From Bos javanicus (lineage: Eukaryota; Chordata; Mammalia; Artiodactyla; Bovidae): a DNA stretch of 64,000 nt. Positions 32,065 through 43,079 of the stretch are shown one piece after another. The translations under genes were made by a program, and so were the position numbers. The notes beneath the pieces were generated by a model. The model did no database searches and was not told where the DNA came from. It saw only the letters and a program-made list of their open reading frames with translations. Position 1 is the first letter of the stretch, and each line of letters opens with the position of its first letter. The stretch is from NCBI RefSeq assembly GCF_032452875.1, contig NC_083878.1, positions 41,621,378-41,685,377 on the forward strand. The letters run 5' to 3'.

Positions 32065-32155
32065 GAGGCTGAATCATTTTATATTTAGAAAAAGTGATAC
32101 AGAGAGGTTATGACAGTTACTCGAGGTCACACTGCTTGTCAACAGCACAATGGGT
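32065..32155 (+). mobile_element. MIR SINE fragment
   Basis: The segment TGATACAGAGAGGTTATGAC followed by CGAGGTCACACTGCTTGTCA matches the conserved MIR block around CAGAGAGGTTAAGTAACTTG and the AAGGTCACACAGCTAG that follows. It is short and old. Confidence 0.6.
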
Positions 32156-32177
32156 AAAAATAAAAATACAATAGCTT

Positions 32178-32280
32178 GGGGAGTTCCCTGACAGGCCAGT
32201 GGTTAAGACTTGGGCTTTCACTGTCATGAACCTAGGTTTGATCCCTGGTCAGGGAACTAAGATCCCACAAGCTGCACGGT
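32178..32280 (+). mobile_element. CHR-type SINE, truncated 3'
   Basis: A forward head (GGGGAGTTCCCTGACAGGCC), a GTGGTTAAGACTTGGGCTTT body, the B-box-like GGTTTGATCC, and GGTCAGGGAACTAAGATCC are present. The tail ends at GCTGCACGG. It leads directly into a long pyrimidine tract. Confidence 0.8.
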
Positions 32281-32292
32281 GACTATCTTTCA

Positions 32293-32405
32293 TCCCTTCC
32301 TTCTTTTCTTCCTTCCTCCCTCTTCCCCTCTCCTCCCTCCCTTCCTTCTTTCTTTTCCTCTCTCTTCTCCTCTCTCTCTTTCTTTCTTCTCTCCTCCCTC
32401 TCTCC
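32293..32405. repeat. 113-nt pure polypyrimidine tract
   Basis: Every base is C or T over 113 positions, in irregular CCTT, TCTC and CCCTCC units. Mirror-like segments within it could support triplex (H-DNA) formation. It sits 12 bases after a SINE end and is likely a grown SINE-associated tract. Confidence 0.9.
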
Positions 32406-32409
32406 AAAA

Positions 32410-33000
32410 GGACTTCTTATGTGCCAGGCAGTATACAAGTACTGGGTGTACCATACTGAACAAATTATACTTAAATGAACACATTAAAGGAATGAAACCT
32501 ATTGCTTTCATGAATTGCCAGTTTAGTTGGGGAGGTGGACATCAAACATCACATATAGAGACTCACAGTTAAATTGTGGTCAGTAAAATAAGTTCTCTGA
32601 GAAAGTAGTAAGAAGGACCTAATTTAGATTAGGCAATCCAGGAAGATCTTTCTGTGAAGAGACATCTGAGCTGAGAACTCACACAGGGCTAAGTGTGTTT
32701 CAGGTATAGGGAATGGCTTATGCAAAGACTTGGCATGTTCAACGAGTTCAAAAACACACCTGTGAGTGAACTATCTGAAAGGGGGAAATGAAACATAACG
32801 CGGCTGGAGAATGAGAGAGGACCAAAGTCTACAGGGATTTATTGCAAAGTTAAGAAATTTGGATTTTATTAAGTTTAATTGAAAACAAAATTTAAGCAGT
32901 GAGTGACATAATCTGATTAACATCTGAAAAATATTATTCTGGTTGCTTATGAAACATGGATTGAAGTGAGGAAGCATGGAAAAGAAGAGACCAGTTGGGA
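32410..33000 (+). mobile_element. Possible ancient mammalian repeat
   Basis: Several blocks occur in the order I associate with one old repeat: GTGCCAGGCAGTATACAAGT, AGGAAGATCTTTCTGTGAAG, TGAGCTGAGAACTC, AAAGACTTGGCATGTTC, ATTTGGATTTTATTAAG and GTGAGTGACATAATCTGATT. The shared order makes chance unlikely, but I cannot give the family name. Confidence 0.45.
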
Positions 33001-33958
33001 GCTGGGGACTCTTTAAGTACTCTTGAGGAGAGTGACGTAGGTTTGGAACAGGAGCCTAAAAGTGGGGTGGAAAGAAATGGAAGAATCAAGTCATACTTTA
33101 GAATAGTTGGCAGATTACTGGATTTGAGATATTAGCAGGGACACTGTTCCCAAATTTCAGACAAGAATCATTCATTATTCTCTCTGCTCTAGAAACCTTA
33201 TTGAATCCCATTAAGATACAACTTCAGTTGTTATAATAGAAAACTATGTGAAATGACATTTTCTAGAATAGCAGATGTCAGTGCTTTAGGAATATATGAC
33301 TTTAAGATGACTATACATTTTTAAGGCATATAAATTAGGTAAGTGGATAAATCAGGAATCGGGTATAAGAAGTGTGTTTACAACTCCTAAGCCCATCCTT
33401 GGATACCAATTAATAATATGTTTTTACTGAACAATTCCCAAAATTGATATTAATATTGATCATCAGACACTTGTAAATTTTCAACCATATTTGTCTCTTG
33501 CCTGTATTTGATCCCAGTGATAAATAAGGTGGATTTCTTCCCACGTCATAGAAATAAATAGGGCCCTAGTAACTGATGACATCCTCTATAGGTCAAATGA
33601 CAATTCAGAGCTAGAGAAATGACTGGATCCTTCATCTCTGTAGCAATCACTGAGATCTAGGCAGAGAGAAGACCTGCCTAACAATCCTTTTCATGTGTTG
33701 ATTCATTCCAGTCTAGGTTGTTTTCACTGAGAATTTAGAAAGGCAATCTGTAAACTGGGCCATGGGCCTCGGTGAGAATTTCTCAAAGGCAATAAGGCCC
33801 ACGATGGGAGCCCGTAGAGCAAGGATGAAAGTAGCTATCAGTCTTTTACAGTAAGTGCTGTCAGCCTAACATCCACATTCTTATTAGGTCTTCCAGTTTC
33901 GGGCAGTTTGACACCCTAACAGAAGTTAGTTTAATCACCTCAGTAAATGACTTCACGT
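33001..33958. other. No gene or recognised repeat
   Basis: Unique-looking AT-rich sequence with no long open frames. Confidence 0.5.
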
Positions 33959-33968
33959 AGGTTGTTGT

Positions 33969-34194
33969 TAGGCGTTCCCAGGTGGTGCTAGTGGTAAAAA
34001 AAACCCTGTCTGCCAATCCAGGAGATGCAGCAGATGTGGGCTCAATCCCTGGATCAGGAAGATCCCCTGGAGGAGGGCATGGCAACCCACTCCAGTCTTC
34101 TTGCCCGGAGCATACCATGGACAGAGGACTCTGGTGGTCTATAGTCCACAGGGTCACAAAGTGTTAGACATGACTGAAGTGACTTAGCATGCAC
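33969..34194 (+). mobile_element. Bov-tA1-like SINE
   Basis: A forward full-length copy with the GGTGGTGCTAGTGGTAAA head and the GTGACTTAGCATGCAC tail. It has eight A residues in the head (GTGGTAAAAAAAACCC), a milder form of the A-run at 23356. Flanks AGGTTGTTGT (33959-33968) and AGGTTATTGT (34195-34204) match at 9 of 10 bases. Confidence 0.95.
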
Positions 34195-34374
34195 AGGTTA
34201 TTGTCATTACCTGCGGCCCCTTTTGGCATTGATAATGTTCCACAGGGGTTTAGCATTTAGAGAACAGGCTATATAAAAATGGAGAAGGAAAACACAGCAG
34301 TGAGTGTATCACATCCAAAGCCAATGTGATCACTGCTGCTTCTACTCAAATACAAATATTACTGTCTTTTGCAT

Positions 34375-34530
34375 GTGTTGGGCAATGCTCTAAGTCCCCT
34401 TTATGTATAAGTTATTTAAATATTATAACAATGGAGCTATTCCTATTTTATAGGAAGTGAAACTAAAGCACAGAAGGGTTGAGTAACTTGCTCATAGGAA
34501 CATGGTACTCATAGGCAATCCAAAGCACAT
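34375..34530 (+). mobile_element. MIR SINE
   Basis: GTTGGGCAATGCTCTAAGTC, then TATTCCTATTTTATAGGAAG, then GGTTGAGTAACTTGCTCATA follow the MIR consensus in order. The 5' tRNA part is missing. Confidence 0.75.
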
Positions 34531-36956
34531 TATTATGACTCTTCACCATGACGACTACCCTGAATCTGTCTGTAATGGAAGGCAAAAGGGAACCTACATG
34601 AAAAACCTACATAGCAAATAGGCCATACATGGTTAATTAGCTTACCTGTAGGGCATTGTTCTAAGGGTTGACAAATTGATGGTTTCAGAATAATACCATT
34701 ATAGAAATAGTTTATGAATAAATTGTTCAACAAATAGTGATATAATGCCATGCTCATTGTAATATACATTATGTTTTAGTTCTGTAGGACTTTATTGCCA
34801 AATGATATGTACTCTTTATTCCTTTTTTTCAAGAAAACTAGTTGTACTCATGAACTACTAGGCATACAAGGCACTTTAGTCAGTGTATTTTGATTTGAAT
34901 AAAATTATGTTGAAGGACTGGAGTCCTAGGTTTAAAACTGACTTGGATTTTTTTTTAAGGGGACCAGAAGTAATTCCTGTAATCTATTTTATTCCTGAAT
35001 CTCTGTGTCTTATGCTGACAAATTTTGGTTAGGAATTGTACAAAATTCATTCTGAAAATATAAATGTTCTATTTTGCCAAAGGTATTACCTTATAACTAT
35101 GTCTAAATGTCATTTGTCTTCTAGGAAACACAATGAAGAGAAGAGCCCAAGGATTTGAGAGGAGGTTTAGAGCATGGAGATGGAGGAATATCTCTCTTAG
35201 GAGAATTGAAGGTGCTTCCTTCTGCCTGGCTCACCTGAGTGTACAGTGTCCAGCGAAAGGGATGAAGGGATGGTGTTTGTCATGTGTACACACGCACTGG
35301 CATCCTCGCTTTTTGAACATCTACAGATTCTGTTGTAGACATTTTTTCAGCTTTCTCTTCACCATAGACACAGCTTGGTGTACTTTGGCAGACCTTTTAC
35401 CTATTACTTCACCCTCAAAGATGCTAAGGCCAAGGTTGGCAATGGTATAAATGGAATGAATGAAAGCAAATGGGTGCAATGAGAAGCATTTACTTAACCT
35501 CAGGAAGAGAGACAAATAGATCTTTCCTAAATTGTTGGATAAGTATAGAGGTATTCAATGGATCCTTATGTGATTGTTCCTTCCTAGATTTAGTGAAATA
35601 TTCCAGTTTGGGAGAAATTCCTTCCCTTGTCAATAAAATATAAAAAGAGGAAAATGTTAAAATATTTGCAGCCCTGTCTTTAGAATTTCATGCTAATTTT
35701 GCCTCTCTCTCATTTTTTTTTATGCAAAGCATTCTTGTATGTTTTTTTTCATTGTATTTTTCATGAAGAAAGTATAGTGATTATCTAAGATAACCAGACA
35801 AGATCAAGGGGCACCTTTCTTTGTGAAGTGCTTCCAGACTTGTTCAGACGCAATGCTCTTGAAGGCAATAGGCATGCCTATTTTGTCTTTATTGGTGTCT
35901 GTGTACATATTAGGCCTACAGTAATTTATCTGACTATATCAATTAATGAGCAAACAAGAATTGATGACAAAAGCAGATGTTTTTGTAAGGCTCTCAAAAA
36001 TGTTTTAGAGAACATTTTGGAATTCAAGTTAAAAAAAATTCACTCAAATGAGATTTGGGGGGATTTCATGTGATTAACTCTTTACATTATCTTGTAGTAA
36101 TTATACAGAAATCTCTATTTATGTAAACACAGTGAATGCATCATAACACTAGAATAAGTATACAAATACTGCATGTCAAATTAGGTTATAATCACTTTCA
36201 AGGGACATGATTTCCTAGTTAAACAGATTCGTTTACATCTTGTGAAATAAAAAATAAGTGAAAATAACTATATAAAATCAGGCTTACAGCTGGACAGATC
36301 TTCTTGGCAATGGTCCAGGCACTGAGTGGGGAAAGCCCCTCCAGCTGAGAAATGCTCAGGATGCCCAGGGTGGCTTTACAGGCTCGGCCTGGAGAGGGGT
36401 CTTGGGCTGCTGTCCTGCCTATAGCCTGTCTCTAGGTATCTGTGCAGAAGATGAGCTGCCTTAACATTTAAGATAAGATTCTTGCTGTGAGGGGTTTGGG
36501 ATGGAATGGAAACTTGCTCAGTAGAGGAGAAAACAAAGGCAGTTCAATAATACATTCTTAGGTAAACAGCATAATAGAATAAGTTGGGGATCCTCTAAAC
36601 AAAAACCAAATAGGTGAAGCTAGCACTGGAATCATAGGAGTTTAGAGTCAAAGTTTGTGTATCACAGATCATATGGTCCAATCTTTGTAATATAGATGGG
36701 GTAACTGGCCAAACAAAAGGCAAGGAGCAGTACCAAGACCGAGACCCAGAATGTTTCCCCCAGATCAGGTCCTTATTTATGACATAATTCAAGTTCATCT
36801 TTTCAAGGGAGATCATTTTTTAAAAACTAATCATTTTGATACACATCTTTAAAAAATACATTTTGCATTGCCCTAACATAGCCAACATTTCCTGCAATGT
36901 TTGTTTATGTTGATGGCAGAGGGCATAATTGTAAACCTGTTATTACATGGCATCAT
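34531..36956. other. 2.4 kb without recognised transposons
   Basis: AT-rich unique sequence apart from a GC-rich island at about 36290-36450. A splice-acceptor-like TTTGTCTTCTAG at about 35113-35124 is followed by a 105-codon frame (35133-35450) with no known signature. Nothing here supports a gene on its own. Confidence 0.4.
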
Positions 36957-37904
36957 CCAAATTGGGAAAGGGGTATGCCAAGGCTGTATATTGTCACCCT
37001 GCTTATTTAACTTATATGCAGAGTACATCATGAAAAATGGTGGGCTGGATGAAGCACAAGCTGGAATCAAGATTGCCAGGAGAAATATCAATAACCTCAG
37101 ATATGCAGATGACACCACCCTTATGGCAGAAAGTGAAGAAGAACTAAAGAACCTCTTGATGAAAGTGAAAGAGGAGAGTGAAAAAGTTGGCTTAAAGCTC
37201 AGCATTCAGAAAACTAAGATCATGGCATCCAGTCCCATCACTTCATGGCAAATAGATGGGGAAACAGTGGAAAGAGTGGCTGACTTTTTTTTGGCGGCAG
37301 GGTGCGCGGGGTCGCTCCAAAATCACTGCAGATGGTGACTGCAGCCATGAAATTAAAAGATGCTTACTCCTTGGGAGAAAAGTTATGACCAACCTAGATA
37401 GCATATTCAAAAGCAGAGACATTACTTTGCCAACAAAGGTCCATCTAGTCAAAGCTATGGTTTTTCTAGTAGTCATATATGGATGTGAGAGTTGGACCAT
37501 AAAGAAAGCCGAGTGCCAAAGAACTGATGCTTTTGAACTGTGATTTTGGACAAGATTCTCGAGAGTCCCTTGGACTGCAAAAAGATACAACCAGTCAATC
37601 CTAAAGGAAATTAGTCCTGAATAGTCATTGGAAGGACTGATGCTGAAGCTGAAACTCCAATACTTTGGCCAGCTGAGGCAAAGAACTGACTCATTGGAAA
37701 AGACCCTGATGCTGGGAAAGACTGAAGGCAGGAGGAGAAGGGGACAACAGAGGATGAGATGGTATGGTGGCATCACCGACTTGATGTCCATGATTTTGAG
37801 CAGGCTCCAGGAGTTGGTGCTGGACAGGGAAGCCTGGCATGCTTCAGTCCATGGGGTCACAGAGAGTCGTACATGATTGAGCGACTGAACTGAACTGAAC
37901 TGAC
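36957..37904 (+). mobile_element. BovB LINE, 5'-truncated, with GC-rich internal insert
   Basis: A forward BovB of about 950 bases, from the GKGVCQGCILSPCLF part of the reverse transcriptase to the (CTGAA)n tail. YADD is intact (37102-37113) in a 145-codon frame (36901-37338). A GC-rich insert of about 20 bases (37291-37313) replaces the usual short T/G run before GCTCCAAAATCAC. Flanks ATGGCATCAT (36947-36956) and ATGGTGTCAT (37911-37920) match at 8 of 10 bases. Confidence 0.93.
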
Positions 37905-37970
37905 CATAATATGGTGTCATTCTCTATGGCTAATTATGCAGAGAACTTTGCCTTTTGCTAAGCTTTAGTA

Positions 37971-37999
37971 GGGCTTCCCTGGTTGCTCAGATGGTAAGC
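37971..37999 (+). mobile_element. Bov-tA head fragment
   Basis: Only the first 27 or so bases of the tRNA-like head remain (GGGCTTCCCTGGTTGCTCAG, then ATGGTAAG). Sequence beyond is unrelated. Confidence 0.6.
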
Positions 38000-38148
38000 A
38001 GGCTGTGTTTGTTTATCTTGCCCCTCTGTCCACACCATATTTGTCTACTACTTTTTCTTGTTGATTATAAGAATTCACTAAAACTGTAAGGGTTCTTCTT
38101 GGATGTAGCTCCATGCTTCTGCTATTAAGTTTTTTGTTTGTGTGGTCT

Positions 38149-38149
<1 letters not shown>

Positions 38150-38181
<32 letters not shown>
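38150..38181. repeat. (TA)n microsatellite
   Basis: An uninterrupted AT tract of about 16 units. Confidence 0.95.
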
Positions 38182-38182
<1 letters not shown>

Positions 38183-38278
38183 TCATTTTTTGTTTAGAAT
38201 ACATGTTGAGCATTTACTCTGTGCTGTGACATGCATACATTGGTTTCTGCCTACGTTCCATGGTTGAATTATCCTGAG

Positions 38279-38498
38279 TAGGGCTTGGAAAACTATGGCT
38301 TGAGAGCCAGATCTAGCCTACTGCCTGTTTTTGTCAATAAAGTTGTATTGGAACACAGTCATGCTCATTTATTTGCATATTGTCAATGGTTGTTTCTGTA
38401 CCACAACAGCGGAGCTGAGTGGTTGTAATAAAGAAGATATGGCTCATAAAAACTAAAATATTTACCATTTGTCTCAACACAAATGTTGCCAACCCATG
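38279..38498 (+). mobile_element. hAT-type non-autonomous DNA transposon
   Basis: Ends TAGGGCTTGGAAAACT and GTTGCCAACCCATG are imperfect inverted repeats. The interior has CAATAAAGTTGTATTGGAAC and AAAATATTTACCATTTGTC, familiar from an old mammalian hAT element. Flanks ATCCTGAG (38271-38278) and ATCTTGAG (38499-38506) form an 8-bp TSD with one mismatch. A second piece of this family lies at 61585 in the other orientation. Confidence 0.8.
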
Positions 38499-38574
38499 AT
38501 CTTGAGTGAACCCTTGTTTTTCTAGCTAGCTTTGTAAGAGAGCCAAATAAAATAGATGACACTACATTGTAACT

Positions 38575-38712
38575 GGACTTTGCTGATGGTCCAATGGCTA
38601 AGACTATGGGCTCCCAATACAGAGGACCCAGGTTCAATCCCTGGTCAGGGAACTATATCCTGCATGCTGCAACTAAAGATACCATGTGCCACAACACATG
38701 CCACAACTAAAG
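38575..38712 (+). mobile_element. CHR-type SINE abutting BovB
   Basis: A forward element: GGACTTTGCTGATGGTCCAA head, B-box-like GGTTCAATCC, GGTCAGGGAACTATATCC, and repeated CAACTAAAGATA units. It ends within a base or two of the next BovB, so the LINE may have inserted into this SINE's 3' end. Confidence 0.82.
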
Positions 38713-38713
38713 A

Positions 38714-39289
38714 TAAGGACCTAACAAAAGCAGGAGAGATTAGGAAGAGGTGTCAAGAACACACAGAAGAGCTATATAAGAAAAGTCATAATGACTCAGA
38801 TAACCACGATGGTGTATTTACTCACCTAGAGCTAGACATCCTTGAGTGTGAAGTCAAGTGTGTCTTAGGGATCATTATTATGAACAAAGCTAATGGAGGT
38901 GATGAAATTCCAACTAAGCCATTTAAAAATCCTAAAAGATGATGTTAAAGTATTGCACTCAATATGTCAGCACATTTGGAAAACTTAGCAGTGGCCATAG
39001 GGTTAGAAAAGGTTGGTTTTCATTCCAACCCCAAAGAAAGGCAATGCCAAAGAATGTTCCAACTGCCATACAATTGCACTCATTTTACATGCTTGCAAGG
39101 TTATGCTCAAAGTCCTTCAAGCTATGCTTCAATAGTACTTGAACCAAGAACTTCCAGATGTACAAGCTGGATTTAGAAAAGGCAGAGGAACCAGAGATCA
39201 AATTGCCAACATTTGTTGGATCATGGACAAAGCAAGGGAATTCCAAAACAACATCTACTTCTGCTTCATTGACTATGCTAAAGCATTTA

Positions 39290-39321
<32 letters not shown>

Positions 39322-40466
39322 ATAGTCAGTCGTGTCTGACTTCTTGCGACCCCATGGGATGCAGTCCACCAGGTGCCTCCATCCACGGGATTCTGCAGGC
39401 AAGAATACTGGAGTGGGTTTCCATTTCCTTCTCCAGCTTTGACTGTGTGGATCGCAACAAACCATGGAAAATTCTTAAAGAGATGGGAGTACCAAACCAC
39501 CTTATCTGTCTCCTGAGAAACCTGTATGTGGGTTAAGAAGCAACAGTTAGAACTAGACATGAAACAACTGACCGGTTAAAACTGGGAAAGGAGTATGACA
39601 AGGCTGTATATTGTCACTCTGCTTATTTAACTTATATGCAGAGTACATCATGTGAAATACTGGGCTGGATGAGTTATAAGCTCAAATCAAGATTTTCCTG
39701 AGAAATGTAAGCCTCAGATATGCAGATGATATCACTCCAATGGTAGAAAGTGAAGAGGAACTAAAGAGCATTTGATGAGGATGAAAGAAGAGAAAGGAAA
39801 GGCTGGCTTGAAACTCAACATTAAAAAAACAACAACAACAACTAAGATCATGTCATCTGTTCCCATCACGTCATGGCAAATAGAAGGGGCAAAAATTTGA
39901 ATCAGTGACAGATTTTCTTTTCTTGGACTCCAAAATCACCGTGGACTGTGAGTGCAGCCGAGAAATTCAAAGACATTTATTTGCTCCTTGGAAGGAAAGC
40001 TGTGACCAACCTAGACAGTGTATTAAAAAGCAGAGACATCACTTTGCCAACAAAAGTCTGCATAGTCAAAGCTATGGTTTTTCAAATAGTCAGGTAGGGA
40101 TGTGAGAGTTGGACCATAAAGAAGGCTGAGTGCTGAAGAATTGATGCTTTCAAACCATGGTGCTAAAGAAGACTCTTGAGAGTCTCTTGGACTTCAAGGA
40201 GATCAAGCAAGTCAATCCTAAAGGAACTCAACACTGAATATTCACTAGAAGAACTGATGCTGAAGCTGAAGCTCCAATTCTTTGGTCACCTGATTGAAGA
40301 TTGAAGGCAAAAGGAGAAGAGAGTGGCAGAGGATGAGATGGTTAGATAGCATCACCGACTCAATGGACATGAATTTGAGCAAAATCCAGGAGATAGTGAA
40401 GGACAGAGGAGCGAGGCATGGTGCAGTCCATGGGGGTCACAAAAAACTGGACAGGACTTAGCAACA
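38714..40466 (+). mobile_element. BovB LINE, 5'-truncated, interrupted by Bov-tA
   Basis: A forward BovB of about 1.6 kb net, starting in the linker before the reverse transcriptase (a GEIRKRCQEHTEELYKK-type segment). It runs through the QAGFRKGRGTRDQIAN segment (39139 on) and YADD (39719-39730) to a decayed tail without (CTGAA)n. A Bov-tA tail piece with a TG tract (39300-39436) splits it just after FIDYAKAF. A small (AAC)n expansion lies at 39826-39841. It carries many stops and frameshifts. Confidence 0.93.
39300..39436 (-). mobile_element. Bov-tA SINE (5'-truncated) with (CA)n tail, inside BovB
   Basis: A reverse SINE tail half (39321-39436) whose own 3' end is a (CA)n tract, read here as (TG)n to 39320. 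Flanks TTTAACTCTGTGTG (39286-39299) and TTTGACTGTGTG (39438-39449) are a degenerate TSD. Part of the TG tract derives from the host CTGTGTGG, so the exact edge is blurred. Confidence 0.88.
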
Positions 40467-41145
40467 TTGAAGCTGCCCTGAGCACTGCTTAAATCCCAAG
40501 TGTTTGTGGCCACAAGTCACAACTATGGCACCAAACAGTATCAAGAGAAGCAGCAAAATCCTAGTTCTGAGAAAGACAAGGCTTCTCCAGATTGCTTTAT
40601 ATTATTTTCAAACCCTGTTCCTAGAAGCATCCCCAGTCTGTACTGATACTACACACTTGCTGTAGCTTTTCCATTACGGATTTACTGTTATTTCTTTTAG
40701 CTCTTTTTTTTTTCCCTCAGGAAAAAGGTAATTAGGCTATAAACAGAGGTCTGACAACTAATTTCAAGGCAAAATTAATACAAAGCAGGCAGATAACTTC
40801 TATCACATGAAATTAAAATAGATACATTTTAATGACATTCTGAAAAATCCAAGTCTAATGTTTTTCCTTTGCTTCTCCCCACCTTCCCTTGTGCTCATGT
40901 GGTCCCATTCTGTTTGGGTAGTGACAGGTGCTAATTCAGGCAGACGACCAGCTCACTGCTTTGCCGCCCTCAACAGCTCTTTCCTCCTATCCCCACTATT
41001 GATCTTTGGGTAGAAAGCAGCTTTTTTCCTTTCCTTCTAGGGGTCCCCCTATAGTGAAAAGACAGGACCTTCAAGGGGAAGGTAGTCACTGCCCACTGCT
41101 TGAATTTTCCCATTTTTATTGGCATTAATGAGAGCCTGTGTTCTG
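40467..41145. other. No gene or recognised repeat
   Basis: Unique-looking sequence of mixed composition; no supported feature. Confidence 0.5.
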
Positions 41146-41262
41146 GGACTTCCCTGGCTATCCAGTGGTTAAGACTTTGCTTTCCAGTGCAGAGTGTGTG
41201 GGTTCCATCCCTGGTCAGGGAGCTAAGATTCCACATGCCTTGAGACAAAAACACATACAAAG
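41146..41262 (+). mobile_element. CHR-type SINE
   Basis: A forward element: GGACTTCCCTGGCTATCCAG head, GTGGTTAAGACTTTGC body, B-box-like GGTTCCATCC, GGTCAGGGAGCTAAGATTCC, then a short A-rich tail. It is truncated relative to the longer copy at 45741. Confidence 0.82.
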
Positions 41263-43079
41263 GTAGCAGCATTGTAGCAACTTCAATAAAGATTTCTAAA
41301 AAGTGGTTCACATAAAGAAAAGTCATTAAGAAAAAGAGGGCTGATTTGTTTAATCTATATCAAAGCTTCAAGAATTCGATGGTTAGAGGAATCCTGGGTG
41401 TGGGTGTGCCCGTGTGCATGGATTTCCGGGGAGAGTTTTCAATGTTGCTGCGTTCTGTCACTCTAAGAACGTATTAAATATGCATCTCAATGTCAGCTGC
41501 ACCTTGAGATGCTATCTCCAAAATTATCACTTGCCTTCTGAAAACCATAACCCTAAAAATATTGATTGGTTAAAAGGCAGGATCTGAAGGAATGAGTCAG
41601 TGTCTCCGTGGATTATCCTAATCAAATAAGGAGCGTATTAACCTGGATACTCACTGATCTGCCAGTATTTGGTTTGAAATGTAGGCATCTCAAGTAAAGT
41701 TATGTGTTTCATTCTTTTGAATATTTCTCCCAGACATTTAAATACATTACCACTAAGCCAGAACCAAGAAAAGCATAAAAAGCATTTTAAGGAATAAATT
41801 CAGCAAGTTTCCATTTGTACCAGATAGTAAAATTGTTGACATGCATTATGAGGCATGTGTATTTTTCAGCCGTCAGGTTTCAGTCACGTGCTCAAGGTGG
41901 ACTATTTCATCTGCCAGGGGTTGTGTAGAAAAGGTCTCAGACCATTTAGGTAGTGGTACTTCCTATAAAATAGAGGTAACATGTTGTCAAGCCACCGGGC
42001 TCTGCTATTTAGGCAAGTTGGGAAAAAAGCTGATTTCTTTAATTATGCTATTAATGTAACTTTGATGGAGGGTAGCAGCTAAATACAAGATGAAAGGATT
42101 GGTAGGGGTTCTCTCCATCGAAGTGTTGAACTTTATGCAATTTTACTTAGAGGTACTTCCACTATTAAGGAGGCTTTGAGTTGATCATCTGTGTCTAGAA
42201 TTAACTACAGTGGTGAAAACACAAATTGCAAACCAGCATGAAGTCACAAAGGGAAAGGAGGAAAGGGAAGAAGTAAAAGTCAGGGACTCAGATGTACTCT
42301 TCATTTTCCTCTAGGAAAAATAAGTATTGGACTGGCTGCCTGGAGTCCAACATTAGTGGGAGCAAGCCTAATTATGCTTAGGCAGAGGGCCTAATGAGAA
42401 GTGCTACACACACAGCCTTCCTTTCTGTTTCCAGTGGCTTCTGTTTGTAGAGGAGTCTGAATTTTTGTTGCAGGCAAATGATTATGTTCCCTCTGCTTGA
42501 TGTGCTAGAATAAAATATGGTTGTTGAGGAAAAGGAGGACCGACTGGAAAGTCTCTTGGCTGCAGATTGTTTGTGTGAGCCATCGAGGAAGGTTCCAATA
42601 TGATATGGCTGGTAACACAGGGGAGGAGGTGGCGAGGGCTTGGAGCTTGCTAAGCCAGCATCTTTGAAGTCTTTCGTGGACTCTTAGCTCTCCTCCTTCC
42701 CCGGGAGTCTTTAATCAGAACATTCTCAGGTTCTCTTTGCCCTTTTCCATGGAGAAGGCTACCACACATCTAAATTAAGCTTTCACCCTCACAAGAAAGT
42801 GGTAATGCTTTTCCCCTTTTCCTGATTTCTTGACTGATTTTTCTCAAGATTCAGTGTTCAGAAAAATATTTAAATTTCCCACACATGACCACGATGGAGT
42901 TTCCTGATGAAAACACTAATCACTAACTATTGAAGAATAATTCTATGTATTCTGTTATGTACATCTTTGTGTTTCTCCTGGTGACATCAGGACATATTTG
43001 TTGAGTAAAGCAATCATTGTGAAATAAACCATGAAGATATTTAGCTTTCATTCACTTATCCCTTTCAATTTGTCAAGTG
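41263..43079. other. 1.8 kb without recognised transposons
   Basis: Unique sequence, moderately AT-rich; the longest frame is 72 codons (41841-42059, +). A polyadenylation-like AATAAA at 41792 has no gene upstream to serve. Confidence 0.45.

Noticed and set aside
32410..33000. Endogenous retrovirus
   Set aside because: No LTR pair, primer-binding site or gag/pol/env-like frame was seen; the segment is an old non-coding repeat of unassigned family.
37243..37920. 225-codon reverse frame, the longest in the window
   Set aside because: It is the antisense shadow of the forward BovB at 36957-37904 (same peptide type as the antisense frames at 13446, 16834 and 19046).
41792..41797. AATAAA as a polyadenylation signal
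   Set aside because: AT-rich DNA yields this hexamer often, and there is no gene or downstream GT-rich context to support it.
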